A DNA stretch of 64,000 bases from Candidatus Krumholzibacteriia bacterium (GCA_035649275.1 DASRJW010000131.1:62001-126000), one strand, 5' to 3'; shown: positions 1-9,690, numbered from the stretch's first letter. Made by a program: numbers and translations. The notes: generated from the sequence alone by a model not told the origin.

Positions 1-318
1 TACAACACCCACCCGGCGGAGATGTTCATGGGGGACACGGGCTCTCTCGCCCTCGGCGGCGCCCTCGGCGCCGTGGCGGTGCTGGTGAAGAAGGAATTCC
101 TCCTCATCGTGATCGGCGGCGTCCTGGTTGCCGAAGCACTTTCCGTCATGATCCAGGTTTCGAGCTATCGCTGGCGGCGCAAACGCGTCTTCCGCATGGC
201 CCCGCTGCACCATCACTTCGAGCTGCTGGGCTGGCCGGAAACCAAGATCGTCGTGCGCTTCTGGATCATCGCCGCACTCCTGGTCATGCTCTCCCTTTCC
301 ACCATCAAGCTGCAGTAG
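1..318 (+). CDS. mraY: MraY, C-terminal part
   Basis: Phospho-N-acetylmuramoyl-pentapeptide transferase makes lipid I at the inner membrane by moving phospho-MurNAc-pentapeptide from UDP to undecaprenyl phosphate. Only the last 105 residues are present; the gene runs in from the left edge in frame 1. The family motif around the catalytic Asp ([12 protein letters not shown]) is at residues 9-20 of the fragment, and the late histidine motif [13 protein letters not shown] is near bases 200-240. Two further hydrophobic segments fit the last membrane helices. It lies 8 bases before murD in a division and cell-wall cluster. Identity is secure. Confidence 0.97.
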   Translation, partial: YNTHPAEMFMGDTGSLALGGALGAVAVLVKKEFLLIVIGGVLVAEALSVMIQVSSYRWRRKRVFRMAPLHHHFELLGWPETKIVVRFWIIAALLVMLSLSTIKLQ

Positions 319-326
319 GGGGGTCC

Positions 327-1727
327 ATGCAGGCGGCGGCACCGAAGCCGGCTCCCCTCGAGCTGCAGGGACGCCGCGTTGTGGTCCTCGGTCTGGCGCG
401 CAGCGGCCAGGCCGCCGCCGAACTGCTGCACGCCCACGGCGCACGCGTCGTGGGTGTCGACGAAGGCGGCGAAGCGCCGGCTCTCTTTCGCGGACCCTGG
501 GCGGCAAAGTTCCTGGCCGAGGGACATGCCGCCGCCCGCACCGCCGTCCTCGATGCTGCTTCTCTCCTGGTGCTCTCTCCCGGCATACCCACGACGCACG
601 CTCTGGTGCGCGCCGCGCGCGAACGTCGGCTGCCGATCCTGGCCGAGATCGAGCTGGCGTACCGGTTCTGCGCCGCACCCGTGATTGCAGTGACCGGCAG
701 CAAGGGCAAGTCCACCACGACGGCTCTGGTCGGGAGTCTGCTCGACGCCGCGGGAGTGGAGCACGTCGTGGCCGGCAACATCGGCTTGCCCTTCAGCGCC
801 GTGGTCGGCTCGTTGCCCTCGCGCGCCTGGGCGGTGCTGGAGATCTCCAGCTTCCAGCTCGAAACCGTCGACCTCTTCCATGCGCGGGCGGCGGTGCTCC
901 TCGCCATCACTCCGGATCACCTGGACCGTTACGCGAGCATGGAGGAGTACGCCGCCGCCAAGGCGCGCATCACCCGGCACCAGACCGCGGCGGACCTCCT
1001 GGTGGTAGATCCCGAAGATCCCTGGAGCGCCGGCGTCGGGCGGAGCGCCGCGGCGCGCGTGGTCGGTTTCGGCCGGCTCTGGGAAGGGCGCGGGGTGGAG
1101 AGGGACGGCGACGCTCTCGTCTGGCGGCAAGGGGCGGAGCGGGAAGAGCTGGCAGCGGTGGCCGACGTGCCGCTCCTCGGTGAGCACAACGTGCGCAACG
1201 CCATGGCGGCGCTGGCGGTGGTGCGCGGTCTTGGGCTGTGGAATGCCGCGGCCCGCCAGGGCCTGCGCCAGTTCGCCGGGCTCGAGTACCGGATGCAACC
1301 CTGCGGCGAGATCGGCGGCATCCGCATCGTCAACGATGCCAAATCCACCACGGTGGAATCGGTGCGCGCCGCAGTGCGCGGCGTACGCGGTCCAGTGCTC
1401 CTGGCGCTCGGGGGGCGCAACAAGGGGCTCGACTTCACCGCCCTGCGCGCCGACCTGCAGGCGGCGCGGGTCGTCCTCGTCTTCGGCGAGGCCGCACCCG
1501 ACCTGGAGCGCGAGCTGGCGGGAGCGGCACCGCTGCAGCGCGTAGGCACACTGGACGAACTCCTGCGCCGCGCCCTCGAGCTCGGCCGGCCCGGCGACAC
1601 GCTGCTCTTTTCCCCCGGGTGCACGAGCTTCGACATGTTCCGGAACGCCGAGGAGAGAGGTCACCGCTTCGCTGCCGCGGTGGAGCGGCTGCGTCTCGAG
1701 CGCAGCCGGGAGGGGAGCCGGTCATGA
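327..1727 (+). CDS. murD: UDP-N-acetylmuramoyl-L-alanine--D-glutamate ligase
   Basis: Cytoplasmic ATP-dependent ligase that adds D-Glu to UDP-MurNAc-L-Ala. The 466-residue product has a Rossmann-like N-terminal UDP-binding part (VVLGLARSGQAA near residue 19), the Mur ligase P-loop TGSKGKSTTT near residue 123, and the C-terminal motif NDAKSTT near residue 336. It is slightly longer than the usual 430-450. Its stop overlaps the ftsW start in an ATGA arrangement, so the two are probably translationally coupled. The long minus-strand open frames across it are shadows caused by high GC. Confidence 0.96.
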   Translation: MQAAAPKPAPLELQGRRVVVLGLARSGQAAAELLHAHGARVVGVDEGGEAPALFRGPWAAKFLAEGHAAARTAVLDAASLLVLSPGIPTTHALVRAARERRLPILAEIELAYRFCAAPVIAVTGSKGKSTTTALVGSLLDAAGVEHVVAGNIGLPFSAVVGSLPSRAWAVLEISSFQLETVDLFHARAAVLLAITPDHLDRYASMEEYAAAKARITRHQTAADLLVVDPEDPWSAGVGRSAAARVVGFGRLWEGRGVERDGDALVWRQGAEREELAAVADVPLLGEHNVRNAMAALAVVRGLGLWNAAARQGLRQFAGLEYRMQPCGEIGGIRIVNDAKSTTVESVRAAVRGVRGPVLLALGGRNKGLDFTALRADLQAARVVLVFGEAAPDLERELAGAAPLQRVGTLDELLRRALELGRPGDTLLFSPGCTSFDMFRNAEERGHRFAAAVERLRLERSREGSRS

Positions 1728-2866
1728 GACTGCGTCACCACCAAGCCATCCTGCTGCTCACCCTGGCTCTCGTGGTGGTGGGGCTCGTGGTTCTCTACTC
1801 GGCGAGCCAGGAGATGGCGCGCGCCGCCACCGGCGACAGCCTGCGCTTCCTGAAGAAACAGCTGCTCAACGCTGCCGTCGGCATGGCGGCGATGCTCGTG
1901 CTCTCCCGCCTCGACTACCGGCTCTGGCGCCGCGCCTCGCGCCTCCTCTTGCTGCTCTCCTGTGTGGGCCTGTTCGTCGTCTTCCTCTTCGATGCCGTGC
2001 GCGGCTCGCGCTCCTGGGTGCCCTTTCTCGGGCGCACGGTGCAGCCGGTGGAATTCGTCCGGGTCGCCCTGGTGTTCTTCCTCGCCGCCGAGATCAGTCG
2101 CCGCGGCCCGGAGCTCGCCTCGCTGCGCCGAGGCTTCCTCCCCCTCGCCGGCGTCCTCGGTGCCATTCTCCTGGTGGTGGTGAAGCAGAACGATTTCGGC
2201 AGCGGCATGGCGCTCGGCGCCATCGGCTTCACCTTGCTCTATGCCGGCGGCGCCCGGCGGCTGCATCTGGCCGGCACCGTGGCGCTCTGCCTGCTGGGCG
2301 CGGTCGCCGTGGCGGTGCACAAGCCGCACGTGCGCGAGCGCATCGCCGGCTTCGTGCACCCCAACGCCCATGCCATGGACGTGGCGTACCAGAGCACGCA
2401 GGCGGTGCTTTCCATCGGCAGCGGTGGGCCCTTCGGCAAGGGTCTCGGCCGGGGACTGTCGAAGTTCGGCTACATTCCCGACCCGCACACGGACTTCGTC
2501 TTCGCGGTGATGGGCGAAGAGCTCGGCTTCGTCGGCTGCAGCGTGGTGCTCTTGCTCTTCCTGCTGCTCGTCGCCCGCGCCATCCGCGTCGCCCGGGCGC
2601 ACGAAGATCCCTTCGCCCAGCTGGTGGCCGTCGGCACCGGACTGTCGGTCTTCTGGTATGTCGCCATCAATCTGCTGGTGGCGTTGCGCTTGTTCCCGGT
2701 GACCGGCCTGCCTCTGCCCTTCATGAGCTACGGGGGCTCGTCGATGGTCTCGCACCTTCTCGCCCTCGGCGTCCTCTGCAGCATCGCGCGCGCGGCGGAG
2801 CGCCGGCCCGATCTCGCCGGGCGCTGGCCGGGGCGACGGGCGAGCCTGCTGGAGGGCGGACTGTGA
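1724..2866 (+). CDS. ftsW: Peptidoglycan glycosyltransferase FtsW
   Basis: SEDS-family polymerase of septal peptidoglycan, active in the inner membrane with a class B PBP. The 380-residue product has about ten hydrophobic segments. It carries family motifs PVEFVRVALVFFLA near residue 108 and a Gly-rich GKGLGRGLSKFGYIPDPHTD stretch followed by FVFAVMGEELG near residue 240. The reading frame stays open upstream inside murD, but the ATG overlapping the murD stop gives a standard SEDS N-terminus. FtsW rather than RodA is chosen from its place in the division cluster. Confidence 0.95.
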   Translation: MRLRHHQAILLLTLALVVVGLVVLYSASQEMARAATGDSLRFLKKQLLNAAVGMAAMLVLSRLDYRLWRRASRLLLLLSCVGLFVVFLFDAVRGSRSWVPFLGRTVQPVEFVRVALVFFLAAEISRRGPELASLRRGFLPLAGVLGAILLVVVKQNDFGSGMALGAIGFTLLYAGGARRLHLAGTVALCLLGAVAVAVHKPHVRERIAGFVHPNAHAMDVAYQSTQAVLSIGSGGPFGKGLGRGLSKFGYIPDPHTDFVFAVMGEELGFVGCSVVLLLFLLLVARAIRVARAHEDPFAQLVAVGTGLSVFWYVAINLLVALRLFPVTGLPLPFMSYGGSSMVSHLLALGVLCSIARAAERRPDLAGRWPGRRASLLEGGL

Positions 2867-3948
2867 AGGTCCTCTTCGCCGGCGGCGGGACGGGCGGACA
2901 CCTGTATCCGGCTATCGCGGTGGCGCGGCAGCTCCAACGCGCCCGTCCCGCGACGGAATGCCTTTTCCTCGGCAGTCGCGGCGGCTTGGAAGCGCGCATC
3001 GTGCCGCAGGAAGGTTTCGCGCTGCGCACCATCCCGAGCACCGGCTTCCGCCGGCTCGGCCCGTTGGGGAAACTCCGCTTCTTCTGGAGCCTGCTGCGCG
3101 GTCTCGCCGCCGCCCTCGTGCTCGTGCGCCGTTTTCGACCCGATCTCGTCGTCGCCACCGGCGGTCATGCAAGTCTCGCCGGTGGTTTGGCGGCGGCGCT
3201 GCTGCGCCGGCCTCTGGTGGTGCAGGAACAGAACCGTATCCCCGGACACGCGGCCCGCCTCCTGGCGCGCGCGGCGCGCCGGGTTTACGTCGGTTTCCCC
3301 GGCACCGAACGGGCCTTCGCCCATCCGGAACGCGTGCGCTGTCTGGGGAATCCGGTGCGCGAGGATCTTTTACACCCATCGGCCGCTCCCGCCGATCTGC
3401 CTGCCGGAATTCCGGTCGTCCTCGTCCTCGGCGGCAGTCGGGGCGCTCGCTCTCTCAATCGCGCCGTCGGCGAGGCGATCCCGCTGCTCGCGGCGGAGCG
3501 CCGGCTGCTGTGGATCTGGCAGACCGGAACCCTGGAGCACGAAAGCATCGCCCCTGCCTGGGCCGGCCACGCCGACGTGCGCGTCCAGGCCTACCTGGCC
3601 AACGTGGGGGCCGCCTATGTCGCCGCCACCCTCGTCCTCTGTCGCGCCGGCGCCATGACGCTGGCGGAGCTCACCGCGCTCGGCAAGGCCGCCATTCTCG
3701 TTCCCTTCCCGGGGGCGGTGGACGATCATCAGACGGCGAACGCGCGCACCCTGGTGGAAGTTGGCGCGGCCGTGCTCCTTCCCGATGCGGAGCTCTCGGG
3801 GGCGCGCCTGCGCCAGGAGATCAGCGCCCTCTTGGCCGCGCCGGCACGTCTCGAAGCGATGGCGGCGGCGAGCCGGAAGCTCGGGAAGCCCGAGGCGACG
3901 CGGACGCTGGTGGAGGATTTCCTCGCCGTGGCTGCAGCAGGTTCCTGA
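2863..3948 (+). CDS. murG: UDP-GlcNAc:lipid I GlcNAc transferase MurG
   Basis: GT28-family enzyme at the inner face of the membrane that converts lipid I to lipid II. The 361-residue product starts with the classic GGGTGGHLYPA loop (residues 7-17). It also has LVLGGSRGA at mid-protein and CRAGAMTLAE near residue 260 in the UDP-GlcNAc-binding domain. Translation starts at a GTG that overlaps the ftsW stop. Length is typical. Confidence 0.96.
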   Translation: MKVLFAGGGTGGHLYPAIAVARQLQRARPATECLFLGSRGGLEARIVPQEGFALRTIPSTGFRRLGPLGKLRFFWSLLRGLAAALVLVRRFRPDLVVATGGHASLAGGLAAALLRRPLVVQEQNRIPGHAARLLARAARRVYVGFPGTERAFAHPERVRCLGNPVREDLLHPSAAPADLPAGIPVVLVLGGSRGARSLNRAVGEAIPLLAAERRLLWIWQTGTLEHESIAPAWAGHADVRVQAYLANVGAAYVAATLVLCRAGAMTLAELTALGKAAILVPFPGAVDDHQTANARTLVEVGAAVLLPDAELSGARLRQEISALLAAPARLEAMAAASRKLGKPEATRTLVEDFLAVAAAGS

Positions 3949-3977
3949 GTGCGACGAGCGGCGTGAAAGGAGTCGGA

Positions 3978-5369
3978 ATGTTCGGACGGGTGAAGCGGGT
4001 CCACTTCGTCGGCGTCGGCGGCATCGGCATGAGCGGCATCGCCGAGGTGCTGCTCAACCTCGACTTCTCCGTCAGCGGCTCCGACGTGAAGGAATCTGCC
4101 GTCACCCGCAGGCTGCAGGCGCGGGGCGCTCGCGTCGCCATCGGGCATCGGGCCGAGAACCTGGGGGATGCCCAGGTGGTGGTCTATTCCTCCGCCGTAC
4201 GGCCCGAGAACCCGGAGCTGGTGGCGGCGCGGTCCCTCAAGATCCCGGTCATCCCCAGGGCTGAAATGCTCGGCGAGCTCATGCGCCTCAAGTTCGCCAT
4301 CGCCGTGGCCGGCGCCCATGGCAAGACCACGACCACCTCTCTCGTCTCGACACTGCTGGCGCAGGCTGGTCTGGATCCGACCATCGTGGTGGGGGGACGG
4401 GTCCTCGCCATGGGGACCCACGCGAAGCTCGGGACGGGCCAGTATCTAGTGGCCGAAGCCGACGAGAGCGATGGCAGCTTCCTTCGCCTCCCGCCCACAA
4501 TTGCAATCATCACAAATATCGACGCCGAGCACCTCGACCATTACAAGAACTTGGCCGAGATTGCCGATGCCTTCGTGCAATTTGCCAACAAGGTCCCGTT
4601 CTACGGCAGCACCATCGTCTGCCTTGACGACCCGCAGGTGCAGGCGATCATGCCGCGCTTGGAGAAGCGCACCGTGACCTATGGCCTGGTGACGCAGGCC
4701 GACGTCACGGGGCGCGTGCTCAGCACCACCGCGGAGGGCAGCCGCTTCGAGGTCTCGAGCCATGGCACCCGCCTGGGGGAGGTGTGGCTCCGCATGCCGG
4801 GGGAGCACAACGTGCTCAACGCCTTGGCCACGGTGGCGGTGGCCCAGGAGCTCGGGATCCCCTTCCCGGTGGTGGCCGCGGCGCTGGCCGAGTTCCTCGG
4901 CGTGGCCCGGCGCTTCGAAATCAAGGCGGTGGAGAACGACGTGGTCTTCGTCGACGACTACGGGCACCACCCGACGGAAATCGCCGCCACCCTGCGCGCC
5001 GCCAAGCGCAGCCACGGTCGCCGGCTCGTCGTCGTCTTCCAGCCCCACCGCTACTCCCGCACCCAGTTCCTCCTCGACGACTTCGGCCGGGCCTTTTTCG
5101 ATGCCGATCTCGTCTACGTCATGGACATCTACGCCGCTTCCGAGGACCCCATCCCAGGGGTGGATGGAGCGCTGCTGGCGCGCTCCATCCGCGAGCACGG
5201 GCACAAGCGCGTGGCCCATGTGGGGGACAAAGAGCAATTGACCGACCTGGTGGCATCGTCTATAGAGAAAGGCGACTTGGTCTTGACCCTTGGCGCTGGG
5301 GATGTGACGGCCCTGAACGAGGTTCTGGTCGAGAAGTGGCGCCGCCGGGTCGAGATGGGGAAGTCCTAG
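3978..5369 (+). CDS. murC: UDP-N-acetylmuramate--L-alanine ligase
   Basis: Adds L-Ala to UDP-MurNAc, the first amino acid of the stem peptide. The 463-residue protein has the N-terminal VGVGGIGMSGIAE loop near residue 14, the ATP-binding GAHGKTTTTS near residue 113, and the late HRYSRTQ motif. The frame extends far upstream inside murG, but the ATG at 3978 is preceded by a Shine-Dalgarno-like GAAAGGAG and gives the family N-terminus. MurB and Ddl, often the next genes, are absent here. Confidence 0.96.
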   Translation: MFGRVKRVHFVGVGGIGMSGIAEVLLNLDFSVSGSDVKESAVTRRLQARGARVAIGHRAENLGDAQVVVYSSAVRPENPELVAARSLKIPVIPRAEMLGELMRLKFAIAVAGAHGKTTTTSLVSTLLAQAGLDPTIVVGGRVLAMGTHAKLGTGQYLVAEADESDGSFLRLPPTIAIITNIDAEHLDHYKNLAEIADAFVQFANKVPFYGSTIVCLDDPQVQAIMPRLEKRTVTYGLVTQADVTGRVLSTTAEGSRFEVSSHGTRLGEVWLRMPGEHNVLNALATVAVAQELGIPFPVVAAALAEFLGVARRFEIKAVENDVVFVDDYGHHPTEIAATLRAAKRSHGRRLVVVFQPHRYSRTQFLLDDFGRAFFDADLVYVMDIYAASEDPIPGVDGALLARSIREHGHKRVAHVGDKEQLTDLVASSIEKGDLVLTLGAGDVTALNEVLVEKWRRRVEMGKS

Positions 5370-5407
5370 GTCCTGGGTGTCGTGGATGTGCGGGGGCGGT
5401 GCGGGCG

Positions 5408-6160
5408 GTGGGCCACCAGACCGGTGTACGATCATTCCCTCGGGCTCGCGGCGCCCGAGCCTTCCTCTCGCCGCCACTGCGCGCCGCGGCAGGCATGGCC
5501 CTCGCCGCTCTGGGTTGTCTCGTCGCCCTTCTCTCGCCTGCCTTCTCGGTGCGCCACGTGGTCTGGAGCGGCCACCTGCGTCCCGCTGCCGCGCGTTGCC
5601 AGGCTCTCGAGGCTGCCAGTCACGGCCGCCCGCTCTACCTGCTGCCGGAGAGGGAACTGCGCGGGCTCCTGCGGCTCGATGCCGACAAGATGAGGATCCG
5701 CTTCGCGCGCCATGCGCCGGGAACGCTGGAAGTGCGGGTCACGCCCCGGCGCGCCGCCATGCAAATGGAGAACGGCGTCGTCCTCGACGGGCGGGGGCGT
5801 GTCCTCGCCAAGGAGCACGCCCTACCCGGTCTGCTGCGGGTCGGTGGCTTCGGTCTGGCCGAGGACGGGAAGTGCCTGGAACCGGAGGCGAGCCGATGCC
5901 TCGAACGGGTGCAGGAAGCGCTGCAGGAGACTGGCCTCGCCCTCTCCCGTCTCGAACGCCGCAACGACGACCTCGTTCTGCTCCTGGCACAACCGGAGAC
6001 CAGGGTTTTACTTTCGGTGCAGCACCTGGAAGCAGGGCTCGACAAGCTCTCCTTGGTGTTGCCGATGCTGGCGCAGGCGCCGGCCCGGCTGGATTTGCGC
6101 TTTCGCGACCAGATCGTGGTGGAGCAGCCGCCCCGAGGAGCGCGACATGGTCGGGGCTAG
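5408..6160 (+). CDS. ftsQ: FtsQ/DivIB-like division protein
   Basis: Bitopic inner-membrane division protein with a periplasmic POTRA domain, expected to link FtsB/FtsL to the divisome. The product has a basic N-terminus, one membrane segment (LAALGCLVALLSPAF) and a POTRA-like region starting at VRHVVWSGHL. A strand-rich part follows, with the typical GVVLDGRGRVL and LPGLLRV stretches. Similarity is weak, as usual for FtsQ, and the assignment leans on position between murC and ftsA. The start is uncertain: GTG at 5399 or 5408, or ATG at 5495, which would begin just at the membrane segment. Confidence 0.82.
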   Translation: MGHQTGVRSFPRARGARAFLSPPLRAAAGMALAALGCLVALLSPAFSVRHVVWSGHLRPAAARCQALEAASHGRPLYLLPERELRGLLRLDADKMRIRFARHAPGTLEVRVTPRRAAMQMENGVVLDGRGRVLAKEHALPGLLRVGGFGLAEDGKCLEPEASRCLERVQEALQETGLALSRLERRNDDLVLLLAQPETRVLLSVQHLEAGLDKLSLVLPMLAQAPARLDLRFRDQIVVEQPPRGARHGRG

Positions 6161-7505
6161 GAACATGGAGCGCGAGGGGCTGTTGCTCGTCGATCTCGGC
6201 TCCTCCGCGGTGCGGGTGCTGGCGGCAGTGCGCGACGCCGCTGGCTTGCAGCTCTGCGCTGCCGCGGAGCAGCCGTGCAGCGCCGGACGCGATGGTGTTT
6301 TGGTGCATCGCGAGTTGGCGCGGGAGCAACTCGGCGCCGCGGTGCAGGAAGCGGTCCGTCAGGCCGGCATTCCCTTGCGCCGGGCGATCGCTGCGCTCGG
6401 CGGCACCCATCTCGGCATGCTGCGCACGAGCGGCAGCTTGCAGCTCAAGCTGCCGGTGTCGCTGCGGCAAACGCACTTGGAGCAGGCCCTGGAGAAGGCG
6501 GCATGCATCGGTTTGCCACCGGACCAGGAAGTGCTGCACGTCCTCCCGACCAGCCATCGCGTCGACGGCGCCACGGTGGCGCGCTCGCCTGTCGGTGTGC
6601 GGGCCCGGCTTCTCGTCGTCGAATGCGCCCTGGTCACGGCGTCGCGCCTGGCACTGGACAATCTAGAGCGGGTCTTCGCCGACCTCGATTTGGAGCTCCT
6701 CGATGTGGCAGCGGAACCGCTGGTGACAGCAGGGGCGCTGCTCGGTGCGGAGGACCGCCGGCGTGGCGCGGTGTTGGTGGACATCGGAGCGGAGAGGATC
6801 GGCGCGGTGGTGTATCGCGAACACGTCCTGCAAGGTCTCGCCTGCCTGGGAGTGGGTTCGGCGCACGTGAGCCGGGATCTGGCCTATGCGCTGCAGCTCG
6901 AGTTCGCCGCCGCGGAGGAATTGAAGCAACGTTTCGGCGTCGCCGCCGTCACGGCCGCGGCGCCCGGGGCGGAGACCGAGATCCGCCGCGCCGGAGGCAG
7001 CGCTCGGCTCGGCCAGGAAGCTCTGGCTGGCGTTATCGAGCCGCGCTGGCGCGAACTGCTCGGTCTGGTGCGCGACGCTCTGCGCCGCAGCCAAGCACTG
7101 GCGCCAGGAGACCGCGTCGTCCTCGGCGGTCAGGGCGCTCGGCTGCCCGGCTCGGTGGCGGTCGCGGAAGCAGTGTTCGGCCTGCCGGCGCGGCTGGCGG
7201 AGGAGTGCAGCAGCATCCCCGCCGCGGCGGCGCCAGCGGCACTCCGGCAGCGGACGAGCGCCACCGCGCTCGGTCTGCTCGACTACGCCTCGCGTTGCGC
7301 TGCCCACGGGGCGCGCCGCGGGCCGGCCTGGCGCGACGCGGTGCAGCGTTTGCGTCACGTTTTCGCCGCCGCGGCGGCGCGCCGGACCACTGGTGCCGCG
7401 GTCCGGCGGGCCACCAGCATCGAAGCCGCCGCCCGGCAGGGCGGCCACGAGCCCCTGGAGGGTGGGGTGGACCTGGAGGTTGACGATGTTCGAGTTCGAA
7501 CGTGA
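6147..7505 (+). CDS. ftsA: Cell division protein FtsA
   Basis: Actin-like ATPase that tethers FtsZ to the membrane. The 452-residue product has a phosphate-1 motif (LLLVDLGSSAVRVLAAV), an SHS2-like inserted region, and a second nucleotide motif (VLVDIGAERIGAVV) where the usual Thr after DIG is missing. An amphipathic, membrane-targeting-like segment (GPAWRDAVQRLRHVF) precedes an unusual basic and acidic tail of about 45 residues. GAGGAG lies 6 bases before the ATG. The gene overlaps ftsQ by 14 bases and ftsZ by 20. Confidence 0.92.
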   Translation: MVGARNMEREGLLLVDLGSSAVRVLAAVRDAAGLQLCAAAEQPCSAGRDGVLVHRELAREQLGAAVQEAVRQAGIPLRRAIAALGGTHLGMLRTSGSLQLKLPVSLRQTHLEQALEKAACIGLPPDQEVLHVLPTSHRVDGATVARSPVGVRARLLVVECALVTASRLALDNLERVFADLDLELLDVAAEPLVTAGALLGAEDRRRGAVLVDIGAERIGAVVYREHVLQGLACLGVGSAHVSRDLAYALQLEFAAAEELKQRFGVAAVTAAAPGAETEIRRAGGSARLGQEALAGVIEPRWRELLGLVRDALRRSQALAPGDRVVLGGQGARLPGSVAVAEAVFGLPARLAEECSSIPAAAAPAALRQRTSATALGLLDYASRCAAHGARRGPAWRDAVQRLRHVFAAAAARRTTGAAVRRATSIEAAARQGGHEPLEGGVDLEVDDVRVRT

Positions 7506-8916
7506 GTGCGAGAACCTGGCCCGTATCACCGTGATCGGCGTCGGGGGTGCCGGCGGCAACGCCATCAATCGCATGATCGCCCATGGGCTCTCCGGGGTGG
7601 ACTTCTTGGCGATCAACACCGACGCGCAGGCTCTCAAGCTCTCCCGCGCGACCCAGCGGCTCCAGGTGGGCTCCAAGCTGACCAAGGGCCTCGGCTCCGG
7701 CGGCAATCCCGATGTGGGGCGGCAGGCGGTGGAGGAAGACGAAGGTCTCATCGTCGACGCCCTCAAGGGCTCCGACATGGTCTTCGTCACCGCCGGCATG
7801 GGCGGGGGCACCGGCACCGGTGGCGCGCCGCTGGTGGCGCGCCTCGCCCGCGAGCTGGGGGCGCTCACCGTGGCCATCGTCAGTCGTCCCTTCAACTTCG
7901 AAGGCAAGCGGCGCAACTCCTCGGCGAACGATGGTATCAAGTGCCTCAAGGAAGCGGTGGACACCCTCATCGTCATCCCCAACGAGAAGCTGCTGCAGAT
8001 CGTGGGCACCGAGACGCCCCTGGTCACGGCGTTTTCCATGGCCGACGACGTGTTGCTGTGTGCGACGCGCGGCATCAGCGATCTCATCACCATTCCGGGG
8101 CTGGTCAATCTCGACTTCGCCGACGTGAAAACGATCATGGCCAACATGGGCGATGCTCTCATGGGGTCCGGCGTCGCCGAAGGCCCCGATCGCGCCGCCC
8201 TGGCGACGCGGCAGGCCATCTCCAGCCCGCTCCTCGACGACGTGGACATCCACGGCGCCCGCGGCGTCCTGGTCAACATCACCGGGGGCCCGAGCATGAC
8301 ACTGCACGAGGTGAGCGAGGCCACCTCGCTGGTGCAGGAAGCGGTCGGCGACGAGGCGAACATCATCTTCGGCGCCGTCGTGGACGAGGCCAACGATTCC
8401 GAGTTCCGGGTCACGGTCATCGCCACGGGCTTCGGTAGCGAGCGGGCGACGGCGGCGTTGCCGCGCGAGTTCAGCCAGCGGGGCGAGGGACCCAAGTCCC
8501 GCCCGGTGGCGCCCTGGGAGCGCCCGGCGGCGCGGGTGACGCGCTTGATTCCGGGAACGGCGCGGGAGGAGAGCGAGGCAGCTCGCGCCGCGGCGGCGCC
8601 GGCACCAGCAGCGCGGAGCGCGGCGCAAGCCGGCCCGGCGGCGCGTTTGGCGCCCGCATCGCTGCACGCCGAAGCGGCACCGCACCTCGAGCCGCGCGGC
8701 CAAGGTGGAGCGAGTGCTCTCGATCTCGGCCCGGGGCTTGCATTGCAGGTGGAAGAGACGGCGGCGCCGCCCGAGACGCTGCCGCGCGGCGGCCCTCTGG
8801 TGGCCGGCGAGCGCGCGGTGGAGTGGCCGCACCTGGTGCTGCCACGGGCCGGGTGGAGCAGCTGGAACGCTGACGATCTGGACGTGCCGGCCTTCTTACG
8901 CCGGCAGATGGACTGA
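7486..8916 (+). CDS. ftsZ: Cell division GTPase FtsZ
   Basis: Tubulin-like GTPase that forms the Z ring. The 476-residue product has GGAGGNAINRM near residue 20, the tubulin signature GMGGGTGTGGAP near residue 105, and the synergy loop NLDFADVK near residue 208. A long Ala/Pro-rich linker (about residues 330-460) ends in the conserved C-terminal peptide DVPAFLRRQ, which binds FtsA and other partners. The upstream part of the frame lies inside ftsA; GGAGGT five bases before the ATG fixes the start. The linker is longer than in many FtsZ proteins. Confidence 0.97.
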   Translation: MFEFERECENLARITVIGVGGAGGNAINRMIAHGLSGVDFLAINTDAQALKLSRATQRLQVGSKLTKGLGSGGNPDVGRQAVEEDEGLIVDALKGSDMVFVTAGMGGGTGTGGAPLVARLARELGALTVAIVSRPFNFEGKRRNSSANDGIKCLKEAVDTLIVIPNEKLLQIVGTETPLVTAFSMADDVLLCATRGISDLITIPGLVNLDFADVKTIMANMGDALMGSGVAEGPDRAALATRQAISSPLLDDVDIHGARGVLVNITGGPSMTLHEVSEATSLVQEAVGDEANIIFGAVVDEANDSEFRVTVIATGFGSERATAALPREFSQRGEGPKSRPVAPWERPAARVTRLIPGTAREESEAARAAAAPAPAARSAAQAGPAARLAPASLHAEAAPHLEPRGQGGASALDLGPGLALQVEETAAPPETLPRGGPLVAGERAVEWPHLVLPRAGWSSWNADDLDVPAFLRRQMD

Positions 8917-9013
8917 GTCGGCCGGGCTGGAGCATGGCGCGCGACTTTCACCCTCTTGCTTTCGCAGCAGCCAAGCGACGAGCCTGGTAGGGGACGAGCA
9001 GCCGGAGGAGGCG

Positions 9014-9601
9014 ATGTCCTTCTTCAGGCGCTGGCTCGGTGGCGCGGCGAGCGCACACTATCGTGATGGCATGCGCGCCTTCGACGCCGGTGACTACGAG
9101 CGAGCTCTCGTGGGTTTCGAGCGCGCCCTCGCGGCGGGAGCGCCGCGGGGGGATCCGCTCACCCACCTCGCCCACTTCTACGCTGCCGAAGCGGCGGTGC
9201 ACCTAGGGCGCACGGCATTGCGGCGCGGTGCGCCCGCCGAGGCGCTGCGCTGGTTCGAGCCGGCACTGCGCGGCCAGGCTGTGTCCCCGGCGCTGCTCGA
9301 GCTGGCCGCGGTCGCGTACATCGAGACCGGTGGCCACGACGCCGGTCTCGCCTGCCTGCAGTCCCTTCTCGCTGTGGATCCCGGCCGTTGCCCGGCGCAC
9401 CTGCTCGCGGCGGTGGCTTGCCATGGCAGCGGCGCTGCGGCAGCGGCGCTCGAACATCTGCGCGCGGCCCGCCAAAGCGCCGGGAGCCAGAGTCTCCCGG
9501 ACGTGGTGTACCGTTGCCTCGAAGCGCGCGCTCTCCGCTTCCCCGACCTCGCTGCATTGCTGCGCGATTTCGTTCCGAGCCCGCAGTCGTCCGGCGTCTA
9601 A
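9014..9601 (+). CDS. TPR-repeat protein
   Basis: 195-residue soluble protein made of tetratricopeptide-like helix pairs, for example RDGMRAFDAGDYERALVGFE near the N-terminus followed by repeated Ala/Leu-rich pairs. No signal peptide or catalytic motif was seen. GGAGGAG sits 3 bases before the ATG. It follows ftsZ on the same strand after about 100 bases and could be co-transcribed with the division cluster. Its partner is unknown. Confidence 0.75.
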   Translation: MSFFRRWLGGAASAHYRDGMRAFDAGDYERALVGFERALAAGAPRGDPLTHLAHFYAAEAAVHLGRTALRRGAPAEALRWFEPALRGQAVSPALLELAAVAYIETGGHDAGLACLQSLLAVDPGRCPAHLLAAVACHGSGAAAAALEHLRAARQSAGSQSLPDVVYRCLEARALRFPDLAALLRDFVPSPQSSGV

Positions 9602-9690
9602 CCGGACCACGGTGGTCGCCACGGCGGCGGGCAGCGCGGTGCGCGAGGCGCGGCGAGCCTGCGGCTGCATGCCGCCGCCGACACCTCTGC

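Noticed and set aside
213-1664. Long minus-strand open frame opposite murD
   Set aside because: High GC makes antisense frames open; the product has low-complexity Arg/Ala/His content and no domain, while murD on the other strand is clear.
6663-8951. 762-codon minus-strand frame opposite ftsA and ftsZ
   Set aside because: Shadow of two well-supported genes; composition is Ser/Arg-rich without family motifs.
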